From Coptis chinensis (taxonomy: Eukaryota > Streptophyta > Magnoliopsida > Ranunculales > Ranunculaceae): 64,000 bases of DNA. Below the pieces are notes generated by a model. The model was given only the letters and a program-made list of their open reading frames with translations. It was not told the DNA's origin and ran no database searches. Below, piece by piece: positions 11,448 through 22,385 of the stretch. The stretch is from positions 107,742,501 through 107,806,500 of the forward strand of contig CM027380.1 in the NCBI GenBank assembly GCA_015680905.1, in the 5' to 3' direction. The number at the start of each line of letters is the position of its first letter. Within the stretch, counting starts at the first letter, position 1. Position numbers and translations under genes: made by a program.

Positions 11448-11857
11448 TGTGAGATCTAATTTAGTTGAGATCTCAAACTTACAAACTTAATACATGTAGA
11501 TAGATTGAACAAATGGTATGAGAGAGAATTCAATTGACAAGAAGACAAGCAAGAATTAATCAACACACTTTTTATATATTGAATCATCTACTGAACTTGA
11601 ATTTTTGATAAACAAGACCCACTCACAATATATTCTCACTCTCATGGAACATATACTTAAACATACCCTTATTCCTCATCTTTCTACATTCTGCACCTCA
11701 CATATTTATATAGCCTTCACAGCTTACTAATTCCTACAGACTTCTATTACTAACCAAACTCTAATTGTTAAAATCAATATGGTTTCTAATAAGCTTACAA
11801 ACCTCAATTTAGAACTCCAAGCAATAGACTTGCTAATCTCAGTTTAGAACTCCAACA
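11448..11857 (-). repeat. Copia 5' LTR
   Basis: Same length and ends as 6796-7205, with about two dozen substitutions or small indels counted by eye. It is followed by CTCTT, the right target-site copy. Confidence 0.92.
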
Positions 11858-11862
11858 CTCTT

Positions 11863-12240
11863 GATATTAAATACTTTGTGTGAGGACATTCACTAGATTG
11901 CCAATGTTCGGCTGGCTTGTTTCTTCAATGCTCGAACTATGTAGTGTATGGTAACCTTCATAATTTTATGCTAACTATTAAGAATAACTGCTTGAAAATG
12001 TTCTTTGTTACCTTTAATGACGTTTATTTCATACCACTTAACAAACCGTGTACTGACTAGAGGAAATGAGGAATACAGCCGGAGGCGAGGAGCCAAGGAT
12101 CCCATATCAACTGACATGCCCACTGGACTAGGTCATTGGCCTCCCTATTAAACATTTTACTAAGTAGAATGAATCTAAATGAGCTTATAAGTCTAACTAG
12201 GCCAGAATCCATGTCGAAGTTCAACTTGTTCTTAAGCAAC
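11863..12240. repeat. duplicated block X, right part (copy 1)
   Basis: Similar to 18649-18815: both contain GATATTAAATACTTTGTGTG, then TGTACTGACTAGAGGAAATG and CAGCCGGAGG. Copy 2 lacks about 110 bases that copy 1 has near 11930-12035, and it also lacks part of the stretch at 12115-12165. No protein of known function is encoded. Confidence 0.78.
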
Positions 12241-12520
12241 TAACTTAAACAAATAAGGCACATTTATGGTTAAATCGTTTAATCCATAAGCATGTGTTAA
12301 ACCATTTCTTGTATTTTCCATATAAAGTTAAATGTCCCTATGAAAATAAAAAGAATGAAGAGTCAAAGGTCATATTCCTAGGTAGTTGTTAATGATTTAT
12401 ACGACTTGATTTCTTGTACCTCATTAAAAAGTTTAGGAGTTCGGAATAGAAAAATCATTAATTGAGAATGAAGCTCGTAACGGAGTTCACTCTTCTAATC
12501 TAATTTAATTACCACAATAA
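12195..12520. repeat. duplicated block Y (copy 1)
   Basis: Near-identical to 17935-18265 apart from scattered substitutions and a 14-base stretch present only in the other copy. Shared anchors include TCGAAGTTCAACTTGTTCTT and AGAATGAAGCTCGTAACGG. Non-coding. Confidence 0.85.
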
Positions 12521-12571
12521 AACCCTTCAAAGCATAAATAAAAACTTACTTCAAAGCTATTTGGATTTTAT

Positions 12572-12697
12572 CCTAAAGAAGAAGATTGTAATGGGATTGC
12601 CCATGAACTAGCTAAGTGGGCATGCATGTATGGGTTCGCATATGATGATGATGCTCGTATCTCAATGACAATTCAGTGTATATTTGTGAAAAGTTGA
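12572..12697 (+). pseudogene. RNase H-like fragment, probably from a non-LTR element
   Basis: A short plus-strand frame reads EEDCNGIAHELAKWACMYGF before a stop. The pattern N-x-x-AH-x-LA-x-WA is typical of the C-terminal helix of RNase H-like domains in plant LINE-type reverse transcriptase proteins. The fragment is about 40 residues and isolated, so this call is tentative. Confidence 0.35.
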
Positions 12698-12859
12698 ATT
12701 GTATTATTCCCGCCAATCTATCTAGAGTCGTAACTCGAGCCCATTTTAAGAAGCCTTTTGTGTTCTGCGTGGAGTTGGAGCAGTGTTTAGATCGGACAAC
12801 CATAAACAAGTAGATCGAAGAACCACAGGTACCACCATAACACAATGTTATATAAGGGA

Positions 12860-13775
12860 CTTCAGCCACCAGTCTGTCATATTACTAGCCAGGTTAACCT
12901 TAGTAACAACAGCAGAGAAGTTGCCATCTGAACCACATTGGCTTGTGCCTTATCCTTATTTTTCTTTCAATCATTTGGAAGTTTCTTGTGCTTACAGTCA
13001 CCCACAATATGACCATGAGTACCACACACATAACAGTAAATATCAAGATTATATAGTTTATTCTTGAATTGAGGCTGGGACTGCTTGTTCTTGTTCTAAA
13101 AGGGCTTTTTCTTGTTGGTCTGGGTATTAAGGGTTTTGTTCTTAGAAGACCTAGCACTGCCAGACTTTCCGGTAACAAGGTTAGCTTAGACTTCAGTTCA
13201 TAAGTCACTTCTTTTGTTTTAGAAATTCGGTTATCTTCCTCAATGCAAAGATTCACAATGAGGTCTTCCATGGTCATCTCTTTTTTCTTGTGTTTCAGGC
13301 TGTTCTTATATTTCTGAAACCCTTTACAGATATTGTAACCCTATTACAGAATTTCATGAACAATAATCTGCAATTCCTCAACTTGAGAAACCACAGGTTT
13401 GTTATCCTCCATCTTAAACTTCAAGAACTTAGCTACTAAAAATTTCTTAGAGCCAGCATCCTCAGTTGCATATTTCTTATCTAAAGCATCCCATAATTCT
13501 TTAGCAGTAGCACATACAACATAAACATCATACAACTCAGGAGTTAAGCAATCAAGCATATAATTACAACATAAGTAGTCTTTCTTATCCCATTTTTCAA
13601 GTCCATTAGAACGTGCAGGCTCATGTTCATTTTCAGCAGGAATAGGTCTACTATCAGTAGTCCATTCAACAAGTTTCAAGGTAGCCAAATAAAACTTCAT
13701 TTTCATCTTCCAACGCTTGAAATTCTTTCCATCGAAAGTTTCAGGCTTAACAGACAACTTACAATGCTTTTCCAT
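12860..13775 (-). pseudogene. second Copia-type gag relic
   Basis: An ATG at 13775 opens MEKHCKLSVKPETFDGKNF, then RWKMKMKFYLATLKLVEW and CCNYMLDCLTPELYDVY, a typical Copia gag (UBN2-like) N-terminal domain, open down to 13344. After a frame change it resumes at 13277 (MTMEDLIVNLCIEEDNR). A zinc knuckle CYVCGTHGHIVGDCKHKK with C-x2-C-x4-H-x4-C spacing is readable around 12985-13040. It is a different family from the Copia element at 6.8-11.9 kb. No pol genes or LTRs of its own are recognisable next to it, so it is a solo fragment. Confidence 0.75.
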
Positions 13776-13989
13776 CGATTAGTAACTAAGTAAAAGAGTA
13801 ACAAATTTTACCTTCAGATTGTAGGAAATTTAATATTGTGTTACATCATGTCCAGCAACAATAACATATAAAGAACTAATAATTAGAGCGGCAGCAACGA
13901 ACAGTCGAGGCTTGTGAAATCTCACAATGTCCTGAAGGTGAAATTGTCGCCGGTATTGACGCTTGATAAATCTCACAGTTATGTTTTCA

Positions 13990-15549
13990 AGTACCTTGCT
14001 CTCAAATCAATGGAGTTGAGCTAGAGCAAGGGTTTCATCCAATGCCTAGTGATATATGCTCTTTACTACTACTTAGAGTTTTGAACTCTCTAAATTGATG
14101 CAAAAGCACTCAAGGTTCCTTACTCACGATCTTCGTTTCGTAGAGTTGGAATAAAGATTCGAACTAAACTAAAGCTTAGAACAACTACAAATTAGATGTT
14201 ACAATAAAGGGAACTAAGGAGTAAGGTTATAATATAAATGCTAGATTTTTCCTTCCTACACAAACATTAAGAAAAACATTAACATTGAAAAAATGCAGTT
14301 AATACCGAAATAGAGATTTGAAAGAGAAGGTGGAGAGTTAATCCTCCTCATGTGAAACTATCATTAGTTGTTGATTGAAAAAAGTTTTGATTCTTCCTAG
14401 ACTCATAGACAAGTCCCTAACGGAAAAATAGATTTGATCCCTAGCATGCATGACTCACTAAAGAGCTCATACATGCTAGCAAGTGAAACCAAACAATGAC
14501 TTATCTCTAAGCTCATTGCTTGATTCCTAACTAAACTCTACACCAACTATCATTTTGGGATAGGATGTAGAGTTAGTTGTTCTTCCTAAACCTACCAACC
14601 CAACAACAATTGATTTACCCTCACATGAGTTGGATTAACTCCCCAAAGGGGAAGTTAGCTCATGATCCTTGGGACAAGGATTTATAAACTAAGAAAAACA
14701 CAAAAGAGAGAGAGAGAGAAGAGAAAGATAAACAATCAAACTCACTTCTATTTATTTTCTAGAAGAAAACAAGTGTTTCCTCCATTAAAACTATTACAAG
14801 CTTTAAACTCACTTCTATTTATTTTCTAGAAGAAAACAAGTGTTTCCTCCATTAAAACTATTACAAGCTTTCTCTTATAAAAACTAAAAACTAACTTATG
14901 ATTTTTTTTCACTAAGGAACTAAAATAATGCCATGTGAGGAAAATAAGTCAAGGGAGTAAATGGACCCTTGTCTAATTTCTTCTCCATTTGAGAGAAATC
15001 TCATTTCCTCCCACGTGAATTATCAAACCACATTGATTCATTTTTATCCACCACATTAAAACAAAGTGACACCTTGCCTTTTTCTCACTATTAACACCTA
15101 ATCTAATTTATTACATGCAAGGTGTCAACTTTGCACCAATAATTTGTTATCTTTGTCTTGACATGCTCCATGATTGATGACTCATCCAATCTTGTGCCCC
15201 GCATAGTGGGTCCATCCCGATCGATGGCGGTCCGGTATTTTTGGGCGGTGTTACAACTTCCGTTTATCGTATGGTAGAGTTCATCCGATTGTCGAGCATC
15301 TCTCTTGTCGCAAAGTCCCGGGTTCGAGAGGTAGGAGCTTTGGAAGTTTGATGCTTACGTATTGGATTTGGGAGAATTGTTATATACCGTTCCTCGTGTC
15401 TTTATATCAGGTTTAACCAATATTTCCATATTTACTGCAAATACCTGCAAAAGTATAAAAACATATTTATTTCATGATTATTAAACACATAATTAACCAA
15501 ATTTATATGTCTCAATGGGGTTTCATAATACACTTTTGGGTGCTTATCA
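13990..15549 (-). repeat. LTR-like repeat unit A
   Basis: This unit is similar to the one ending at 16870, offset by about 1.3-1.4 kb. Matching landmarks are GGTGGAGAGTTAATCC (14329) versus GTGTGGAGAATTAACTCC (15739), and CTCCCCAAAGGGGAAGTTAGCTCAT (about 14639) versus the corresponding GGAGGGTTTAGCTCAT stretch (about 16045). Both end TTTTGGGTGCTTATCA. Read on the minus strand the unit starts TGATAAGCACCC, which resembles plant LTR starts. It contains an exact 67-bp tandem duplication. No coding sequence is visible. Confidence 0.5.
14738..14871. repeat. exact 67-bp tandem duplication
   Basis: Two consecutive copies, 14738-14804 and 14805-14871, each beginning AAACTCACTTCTATTTATTT and ending ACTATTACAAGCTTT. 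I see no difference between them, implying a recent local duplication inside LTR-like unit A. Confidence 0.92.
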
Positions 15550-16870
15550 CCTAGAGCTTTAGCGCACGTGTTCACAACTTCATTCACTTATCAAGTCACA
15601 AGAAATCTTTAGAGAGAAGGATTTGATACTGATTTGCTTTGTGATTTTACTGTTCTTGAATACTTTATAACTAAATTCACAACACATAAACTCAAATTTA
15701 CTACTTACAAGAAGATTGAGAGAGAGAGAGAGAGAGAGGTGTGGAGAATTAACTCCACTCATATAAAAATTAAACTTACTAATAATTTCAGCCTTTTAAT
15801 TTGCATCTTTATGTAATCTTGAGTTCATAGACAAACTCAAGATCACAGTAGAGATTGATCCCTAATAGATCTCCCTTATCTCTAAGAGGATCTACTAGCA
15901 TGAGGATGTACTAGAAACTCTATCTCTAAAAGATTCTAACAAGTCCTAGCTTGTTATCACATCAACTCTTTTGGAGATGATATGATATATCAAGCTTGTT
16001 AAAGCTTGAGCAAATCCTCACTTGAGCTTCATTAACCCTCCACAAAGGAGGGTTTAGCTCATAATCCTAGGATTATACAAGCTACTAACTAAAAACATAA
16101 AAGAAGAAGAAGAAGGGGAAAAAAAACAAGATTAAAAAGAGAAAATTTATTATTCCTACTCTAAACTATGGAGAGACTCCATTAGAGCTCTCCAAGCTTT
16201 CTACTTACAAAGCATAGAATGAATGTATCTTACGTATCATTCATTCCATTTACAATTTTTCTAATGGAATGAATGATTAAAATAAAAACAAGTTGAATGA
16301 ATAAGTGCAAATCATCATTGCTCTCATCCATTTGGTTTTTTTTAAAAAAAAACAAATAGTATTTCCACTTATTACATTTAATACTAATAAATACACTATT
16401 TGATTTGACATCAATTAGTGCTCAATTATGGAGCATAAGTATCTATGGTGGGCCCATGTACCTTGACTAGTGATGGGTCTATGTGGATCATATTGACTTT
16501 TTACAACTTTACGTCTTTGCGTAAAGCTCGCCGCGTTGATCATTTTAACAGTTTACATGCCGAATTCTAAGTCCAGAATCAGGAGATATTATCATCAGAA
16601 GTTTCATGGCTTTTCTGCACCGTTGTCTTGATTTGATCCGAAATGATAGGTGTCGAGTACATGAGCTTTAGTTAGGCATTTTTGAGCTTCATCAAACACT
16701 ATTCATACGGGATTTTCATGCTAAAATGCAGGCTTTGCTTGTATTTTGTCGTTTGAATGCCTAAACATGTAAAAATCCAAAAGGATAATTAATTTACATT
16801 TATTAAACACATAATTAACTAAAATGTTATGTCTCTACGAGATTTATATTACAGTTTTGGGTGCTTATCA
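15550..16870 (-). repeat. LTR-like repeat unit B
   Basis: The second copy of the LTR-like unit, diverged from unit A. Its minus-strand start is again TGATAAGCACCC, at 16870. A GA microsatellite is at 15718-15739. There is no internal retrotransposon region between A and B, so they sit as a direct tandem. Confidence 0.48.
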
Positions 16871-17492
16871 ACGCTGACGGCCTCAGGCACGCGCCTCCTA
16901 GAATTCAACGACCAATGATCCCACAAGACAACACTCAAACGAGTTATGAAATATCAGATGTACTCTAGCATAAATAAAACTATATATTGAACAAAGAAGA
17001 AAATAGTATATTTGTGTTGTATTTTTGTTTTGTGCATTTCGATTGGTCTTATAGAGGATAAAGACGAACATGGAAGATCCACTAATCACGCAGTTGTGAT
17101 CATGTGTTGAGGAGAAACGTGGTGGACTATTTGTCTATTTCAAATCAGTTAATGCAAGAAAGAAAAAAAAAACCCAAAAACCCAAAAACCAGTTTTGCAA
17201 AAACAAGCCCATTCCCGCACCCACGTGATGATGCCCAATTGGATGGATTTGCAACCCCTATGCATTAAGGTTTTCTAGAGCTCTCGGGTTTAGGAGGATC
17301 CAACCCCATATGGCATTGTGGGCACGTGAGCACCCTATTATCTCTCTACAACACTACACATATGCAAAGTCATAAGCCATATAAACATAAGAACCTCAAG
17401 TTCTTTATCCAATCTGGGACTAAAGTCCTAGTCCCACACTTAAGAGTAATAAAGTGAAAAGGTCACGGGTTCCAACCAACCAAAATACATGT
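16871..17492. other. intergenic stretch, no gene seen
   Basis: Short open frames only. An A-rich run containing the repeated unit ACCCAAAA lies at about 17160-17190. No similarity to known genes is apparent. Confidence 0.4.
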
Positions 17493-17501
17493 TTCATACA
17501 T

Positions 17502-17890
17502 GGGGATGGTTATATGAACTCCACTTAAAGTTACTCCAAAAAAACTCCACCACTAAATACAATGAATTAGAAGCTAATTTTTGGTGGAGATGTTCTCTAC
17601 ATAATAGAGATTATCCTTATAAAAAATCAATTCATTTGAAGATGTACAACCTCGTTAAATATCATTTATAATGTTTTGAAATTATCCAACGGCCCATATT
17701 TGATTAATTTTGGTATAACTTTTGACAAGGTTAAACATATTCAATTAATATGGTTTTTTTGTGGGGGCAATCTTCATCATATTATGTATATCTCCACAAA
17801 AAATTAGCTCTCAATTCATCTTATAAGTCCACTATTAGAAGTAGAGTAACTTTGGAATCACTATAAGGTGGAGTTAGTATAACCATCCCC
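17502..17890. mobile_element. Mutator-type MITE with 9-bp target duplication
   Basis: The ends are inverted: the left end reads GGGGATGGTTATATGAACTC and the reverse complement of the right end reads GGGGATGGTTATACTAACTC. The element is 389 bp and non-coding. It is flanked by TTCATACAT on both sides (17493-17501 and 17891-17899), an exact 9-bp direct repeat, which is the duplication length of Mutator-like transposases. Matching inner arms (TAGAAGCTAATTTTTGGTGG versus a CCACAAAAAATTAGCTCTC stretch) extend the inverted structure. Confidence 0.85.
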
Positions 17891-17934
17891 TTCATACATA
17901 TTAAAAACTTAGTAATGTTTTTATAACAGAATCC

Positions 17935-18265
17935 ACGTCGAAGTTCAACTTGTTCTTAAGCAACCAACTTAAACAAATAAAACACGTTTATGGTCAAATC
18001 GTTTAATCCATAAGCATGTGTTAAACCATTTCTTGTTGATTGGTTTAGTCTTTTCCATATAAAAGTTAAATGTCCCTATGAAAATAAAAAGAATGAAGAG
18101 TCCAAGGTCATATTCCTAGGTGGTTGTTAATGATTTATACTACTCGATTTCTTGTACCTCATTAAAAAGTCTAGGAGTTCAAAACAGGAAAAATCATTAA
18201 TTGAGAATGAAGCTCGTAACGGAGTTCACTCTTCTAATCTAATTTAATTACCACAAAAAAACCCT
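17935..18265. repeat. duplicated block Y (copy 2)
   Basis: Matches 12195-12520. It contains TTGATTGGTTTAGT, absent from copy 1. It lies 45 bp after the Mutator-type MITE and upstream of block X copy 2, so the X-Y order is reversed relative to copy 1. Confidence 0.85.
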
Positions 18266-18496
18266 TCACTAAAAGAAGAAAAACTAAAAGAAGGTACCAT
18301 TCACTCATCCAGTACTAGCTTGAGCCCATACTACTTGGTTATACTCTTTTTTATATTTTTTTTATATATATTTTAAATGCAGGTGGATTTAATGGATATG
18401 GAGTAAAGGATAGAAAATTTTCCCCTGTTCGACAATGTAAAATCGAGATCAAATCAGCAAAGTAGGCATGTACATTATTAATTTATCTCGGCTTTA

Positions 18497-18815
18497 GCTT
18501 GTTGGAGTTTATTTTGGAATTGCAGATTGTGGTAAACCTACCCTTAAAGTGCTAGACTTGGAAAACACAGAAACTGAACTAATGATGTCAATATGAAGAT
18601 TTTCCTTAATACATATATAGATTTCTGGTTCTCCTAATTCGTGCTCTAGATATTAAATACTTTGTGTGAGGACATTCACTAGATTGCCAATGCTCAGCTG
18701 GCTTGTTTCTTTCTTACCGCTTGACAAACCGTGTACTGACTAGAGGAAATGAGGAATACAGCCGGAGGCAAGGAGCCAAGGATCCCATATCATGCCCACT
18801 GAATCTAAATGAGCA
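18497..18815. repeat. duplicated block X (copy 2), empty Copia site
   Basis: Matches 6645-6795 followed directly by the homolog of 11863-12240, without the Copia element. The junction GTGCTCTAGATATTAAAT at 18641-18658 is the uninterrupted target. Similarity to copy 1 stops at about 18815, close to where Helitron 1 must begin. Confidence 0.82.
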
Positions 18816-19462
18816 TATTTTACTATCTTTGAAAAATATGGGGGTCGATGAACAGTAATTTTCACATACGTCACAGGGGTATTTTTGTCTTTTCATTCTC
18901 TATTGTGGGGGCAAAATCGTCAATTCACACGGATAGAAAAAAAAACTATGGGGGGTCGATCACTTGACAAAACTTCTCAACAGTTATCGATTTTTCTCTC
19001 TCTTCTTAATCTTACAATATGACAGTAAGAAGAAAAATGTTGAAATCATCATTAAATTTTCGACTTTGTTCTTCAGGATTTTTATTTGTTACAGTTGCAT
19101 AGATAATTTAATTTAGTAAAGCGATGAGAACACAATTTCACACGTTTAAATTTGGTTTAATTTTGAAACCATTATTGTCTCCATTTACGATTTAATGAGT
19201 GCACAATATACTCTTTCATTATGTTTTTGGGCTGATTGCTTCTCAGTTTTTTAAATTTAATAAGTGCACAATGAATTGGTTCTTAACTCAGTGAACTAAG
19301 GAAACCTTTAAAATGTTAAAGGAATAATATGTACGTAAAAACACACACTATTTTTTGTCATGTATGCATATATATGTTATAACTAGGTAAGGTAACATTT
19401 AACTATTAAAGGTCTTCCGTAATTACTATGTACTGAGGTTGATGCTTGATTTTGTTCAACAG

Positions 19463-19905
19463 AGAGATAGAGTTAGCTAAGATCTCAAAGGTAGGATTGC
19501 CTGAAAAAGTGTGGATCAAGGTATAAAACTTATTAAACGAGAGAAGTGATATTCTAAATAATCCTCATTGATAAGTCCATTAGAAGTGATTTTTTATTTA
19601 GTGGATTTTTCATTTATAATCCTATGATTAATTGGTGTTTCTTAGTGGAATCACATATCCGCCCTTGCGCCTACTGGAATTAATATGATCTACTGAATCA
19701 AACAATTTTGTTCCGTTTTGGATATTGTCAAAAATTATTTGATTCACAACCTGGAAATTTTTCCATGCAACAACAATTTGCAATTGGAGTGAATGATGTA
19801 ACCCGTGTGCTAGAGCAAATGTCTCCAAGTTCTCTTCCTGAGAAAGCTACTGAAGACTCAAGTTTAGAATGTGGGGGTGGCAATGATTCTGCATTTCAGC
19901 TTCAG
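19463..19905 (+). pseudogene. captured gene fragment, possibly L7Ae-like
   Basis: Two exon-like pieces are present. One, ending at about 19520, reads ELAKISKVGLPEKVWIK before a GT. The second, from about 19767, reads QQFAIGVNDVTRVLEQMSPS and ends in FQLQ before GT at 19906. The run LPEKVWIK-QQFAIGVNDVTRVLE recalls plant proteins with an L7Ae/L30e-like RNA-binding domain, where the next exon would start VVLVAADCNP; that exon is absent here. I rate the family call as weak. The piece is clearly gene-derived and incomplete. Confidence 0.35.
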
Positions 19906-20476
19906 GTTGGTTGCCTCCTTATAGTCATTTTCATTTCCTTTATTATTTATGTTTGATAAGCTGGAAGAGTTTTCTATCTTCAGTTCTAATTAAAGTACTG
20001 AATATGTAGTAACAGTTAAGGGTGAACTTGAATATTTAACTATTTTTTTGCCGGGGGAACAACTTTTTGATAGTTTGGATTCACAATACAATATTAGCTG
20101 CATATTGCTTTGATGACAGTTTCCAGTATTTTGTCATGTATGTGTATATATGCTATAATGTGGAGATTTAAAATCATGTTCCATTGCTATAGAGTAAGAT
20201 TTGCGAAACCATGAGTTTAGGATTTTGTAATTAGATATAATTCTTAAATGGTCCGCATGAATTTACCTTAGAATTAAATATTTTCTATTAATTACTTTGA
20301 TGTCATTCGTTTAGTACAAGTTAATCTTCAGATGGGAGTGTAACGATGTATTTGGTTACACTAGTTTTTCTTCTTAACCCCTTTTAGTTCAGAAGTGAAA
20401 TCTAAAACCATTTGACAATTTTATTGAAATTTATAAGACAGTCTAATACTATATCATTTTGTTTTTTTTCTTTAGG

Positions 20477-20672
20477 GCTATCAGCTATGGCATGTCTGAG
20501 TCCACTGCAGTAGGAGCACGTGGCTTGAATAATGGAAAATTTATGAAGTATATGTCAATGGGACTTTTGGTGCCAAACATGTAGGATGAAGTTGTGAATT
20601 GGAACTCTGGTTCCTATATGCGTCCATGCAATAGTGGTGAGCTATGGTTAAAAGGACCTGGTATTATGAAAG
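20477..20672 (+). pseudogene. captured 4-coumarate-CoA ligase-like (AMP-ligase) exon
   Basis: The exon encodes [21 protein letters not shown] and SGELWLKGPGIMKG and ends at a GTAAG donor. These are the conserved QGYGMTES, GLLAPNMQAKVVD and GELWLRGPGIMKGY blocks of plant 4CL-like ligases (adenylate-forming enzymes, often peroxisomal). A 7-base insertion (duplication of the CTAT context) follows GGCTAT at the start, and an in-frame TAG sits at 20582-20584 after VPNM. Neither the preceding SGAAPL exons nor the following ones are present. It cannot encode an enzyme. Confidence 0.82.
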
Positions 20673-21270
20673 GTAAGCGGGAATAGTTAGGAATCTAATA
20701 CACTGAACTAGATATGGCAAGTTTTGGTTTTGAATTATGATGAATTGGCCAAATAGGTTATTATTTTCCGGTTTTTCATTTATAATAATACAACATTGTT
20801 CTGGGGGTAGCTTAGTTTGGTATGCTCATTTAGTAAGAGGGCTTTTCAATCTCTTTGTAGGAATGATGTTATTGTCGTTATTGTAAAAAACTCAAACTTT
20901 GAAGTTTCATGAGTGGGATTTAAAATATAAAGAAGTGAATCTTCCAGCTGGCAAGGTGTGAGTAGGCTTAGATGGTAAAGCATGTGGGAGTTGTTATAGA
21001 GACTTAGGTTCATAAATCTAAGAAGATTCATAATGGAAGGAAGATAGATTTTTTTTTTGTCTCGCTAAACTAAGAAAGATTCTCATACCAAAGTAGCATT
21101 TGTGAAAGTGACATTGCTAATATATAAATGCAATAGAAACTAATTTTTATTTTGGATAATATGATTTTGGGCACCACTAATTACAAACTTTGGTGCAGAT
21201 GAAACTCTGATGCTTAGCAGCGTGAATCTGTCTGTATAGTTGTTTCTACTACGTCAACTGTTCTCAAGGG

Positions 21271-21293
21271 TTTTTTTTTTTTTTTTTTTTTTT
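21271..21293. repeat. poly-T tract (23 T)
   Basis: Uninterrupted run of 23 T inside Helitron 1. It may reflect a polyadenylated insertion on the minus strand or simple slippage. Confidence 0.8.
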
Positions 21294-21746
21294 ATACTTG
21301 CTCAATGATTGATTTACGTATGTGACTATTTGCTTAATTATTATTGCTTAATTATTATTTTAACTAATTTAATTGGATGCATTCTCTTGCCCATCATGGA
21401 CAACTCTTAATAAAAATTGTAGTCTTGAAGTGAAATCTCGAATATAATTGAACTTAATTATACTTGAGCATTGATATTGCGTTTGTTTCACTATCACCCC
21501 GAACTCTGGCGAACAACATAGTGATTTTCTTAGTTATTGTGCGCTTCTATTAAGTTGATGTCCTATAGCTCAGTCAATTTCCTGACATTTCCCTATTGCA
21601 TTTTTAGGATTAAATAGTATTGAACTGTCAAGATGTTTAAGAAAAATAATTTTTAGTTTTTATTTTTGTGGATGTTAGTGAACTTCCAATATTTTTTGCT
21701 TCATTCACTGACCCAGATCCCATTTCTGACACATTTTTTTAATTTG

Positions 21747-21974
21747 GGATGGCCAGGAAAGAAGCTTAAGAAGGTGGCCTTTTGGGGAAGAATGCATATG
21801 GATGTTCATGTCCATTATGGTGCTGGTGCTTACATTGGCGTTGAGGAGACTGTGTTGTTGGGGATTCTCGGAGGGAAACATTGGAAACCAAGGCTCAAGC
21901 CTCCTTTCCCAGCTAATGCACGGCTATATGGCCATCCCACGACAGTTACAAATGTTCAAAATGTCATTGTTTAG
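21747..21974 (+). pseudogene. captured complex I 51-kDa subunit (NDUFV1-type) fragment, part 1
   Basis: The frame contains [33 protein letters not shown] and HPTTVTNV. These match the highly conserved FMN/NADH-binding region of the NADH dehydrogenase flavoprotein 1 subunit of mitochondrial complex I ([45 protein letters not shown]). Several strictly conserved positions are changed (ICGEET to IGVEET, YGCPTT to YGHPTT) and the frame stops at TAG (21972-21974). The upstream part is unrelated ([12 protein letters not shown]). Confidence 0.88.
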
Positions 21975-22009
21975 CCTCACACGACAGTTACAAATGTTCT
22001 TAGACTCCA

Positions 22010-22385
22010 TATCTCCGGGTGGTTTAGCCCCACACAAATTGACACTGAAACTAGGAGCCCCACTTATACTTCTCAGAATTATCGACCCAACCAATGGTCT
22101 ATGAAGCGAAACCAAACTTCTTTGTCCGGGATTTCGAAGAAATGTCATTTATGCTTAAATTCTAACTGGAAGTCGTGTTGGCAAACCTGCTTTTCTTCAT
22201 CGAATTCCATCGAAGCCGTCAGAAGATCTCAAGCTTCCATTTGACTTCACTAGAAAACAGTTCCCAATACGCTTGAGATTTGCTTTAACTGTGCACAAAT
22301 CTCATGGGACAGACACTGCCTCATGTGGGGACTTATCTGTCAGATCATGTGTTTGAGCATGGTCAACTCTATGATAGATACACAT
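22010..22385 (+). pseudogene. PIF1-type Helitron helicase tail
   Basis: Broken frames carry LAPHKLTLKLGAPLILLRIIDPTNGL, then LPFDFTRKQFPIRL and FEHGQLYD. These are the C-terminal motifs of plant Helitron PIF1-like helicases (IPPHKLxLKxGxPIxLLRNxDxxxGLCNGTR, then FPxxLSFAMTINKSQGQ, then FSHGQLYVA). The motif FALTVHKSHGTDTAS is also visible. There are stops and frameshifts. It lies between the two NDUFV1 fragments. It supports the Helitron nature of this segment but encodes no working helicase. Confidence 0.75.

Larger units (their letters stand above)
6796..11857 (-). mobile_element. Ty1/Copia LTR retrotransposon, degenerate, minus orientation
   Basis: The element is bounded by two 410-bp LTRs (6796-7205 and 11448-11857) that start TGTTGGAGTT and end AGATCTCACA when read on the minus strand. 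A primer binding site for initiator Met tRNA lies next to the 5' LTR and a purine tract next to the 3' LTR. The internal order gag, protease, integrase, reverse transcriptase, RNase H is that of Copia. By eye I count roughly two dozen differences between the LTRs, so the insertion is not recent. Many frameshifts and stops in gag and pol make it non-autonomous. It inserted into duplicated block X. Confidence 0.93.

Noticed and set aside
15250-15345. tRNA-like box A (TGGTAGAGTTC) and box B (GGGTTCGAGAG) spacing, possible SINE
   Set aside because: No tRNA cloverleaf can be drawn, no poly-A or T tail and no target duplication seen; probably chance within LTR-like unit A.
20431-20455. TCTAATACTATATC resembling a Helitron 5' end
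   Set aside because: Preceded by G rather than A and lies in the intron directly before the 4CL-like exon, inside Helitron 1.
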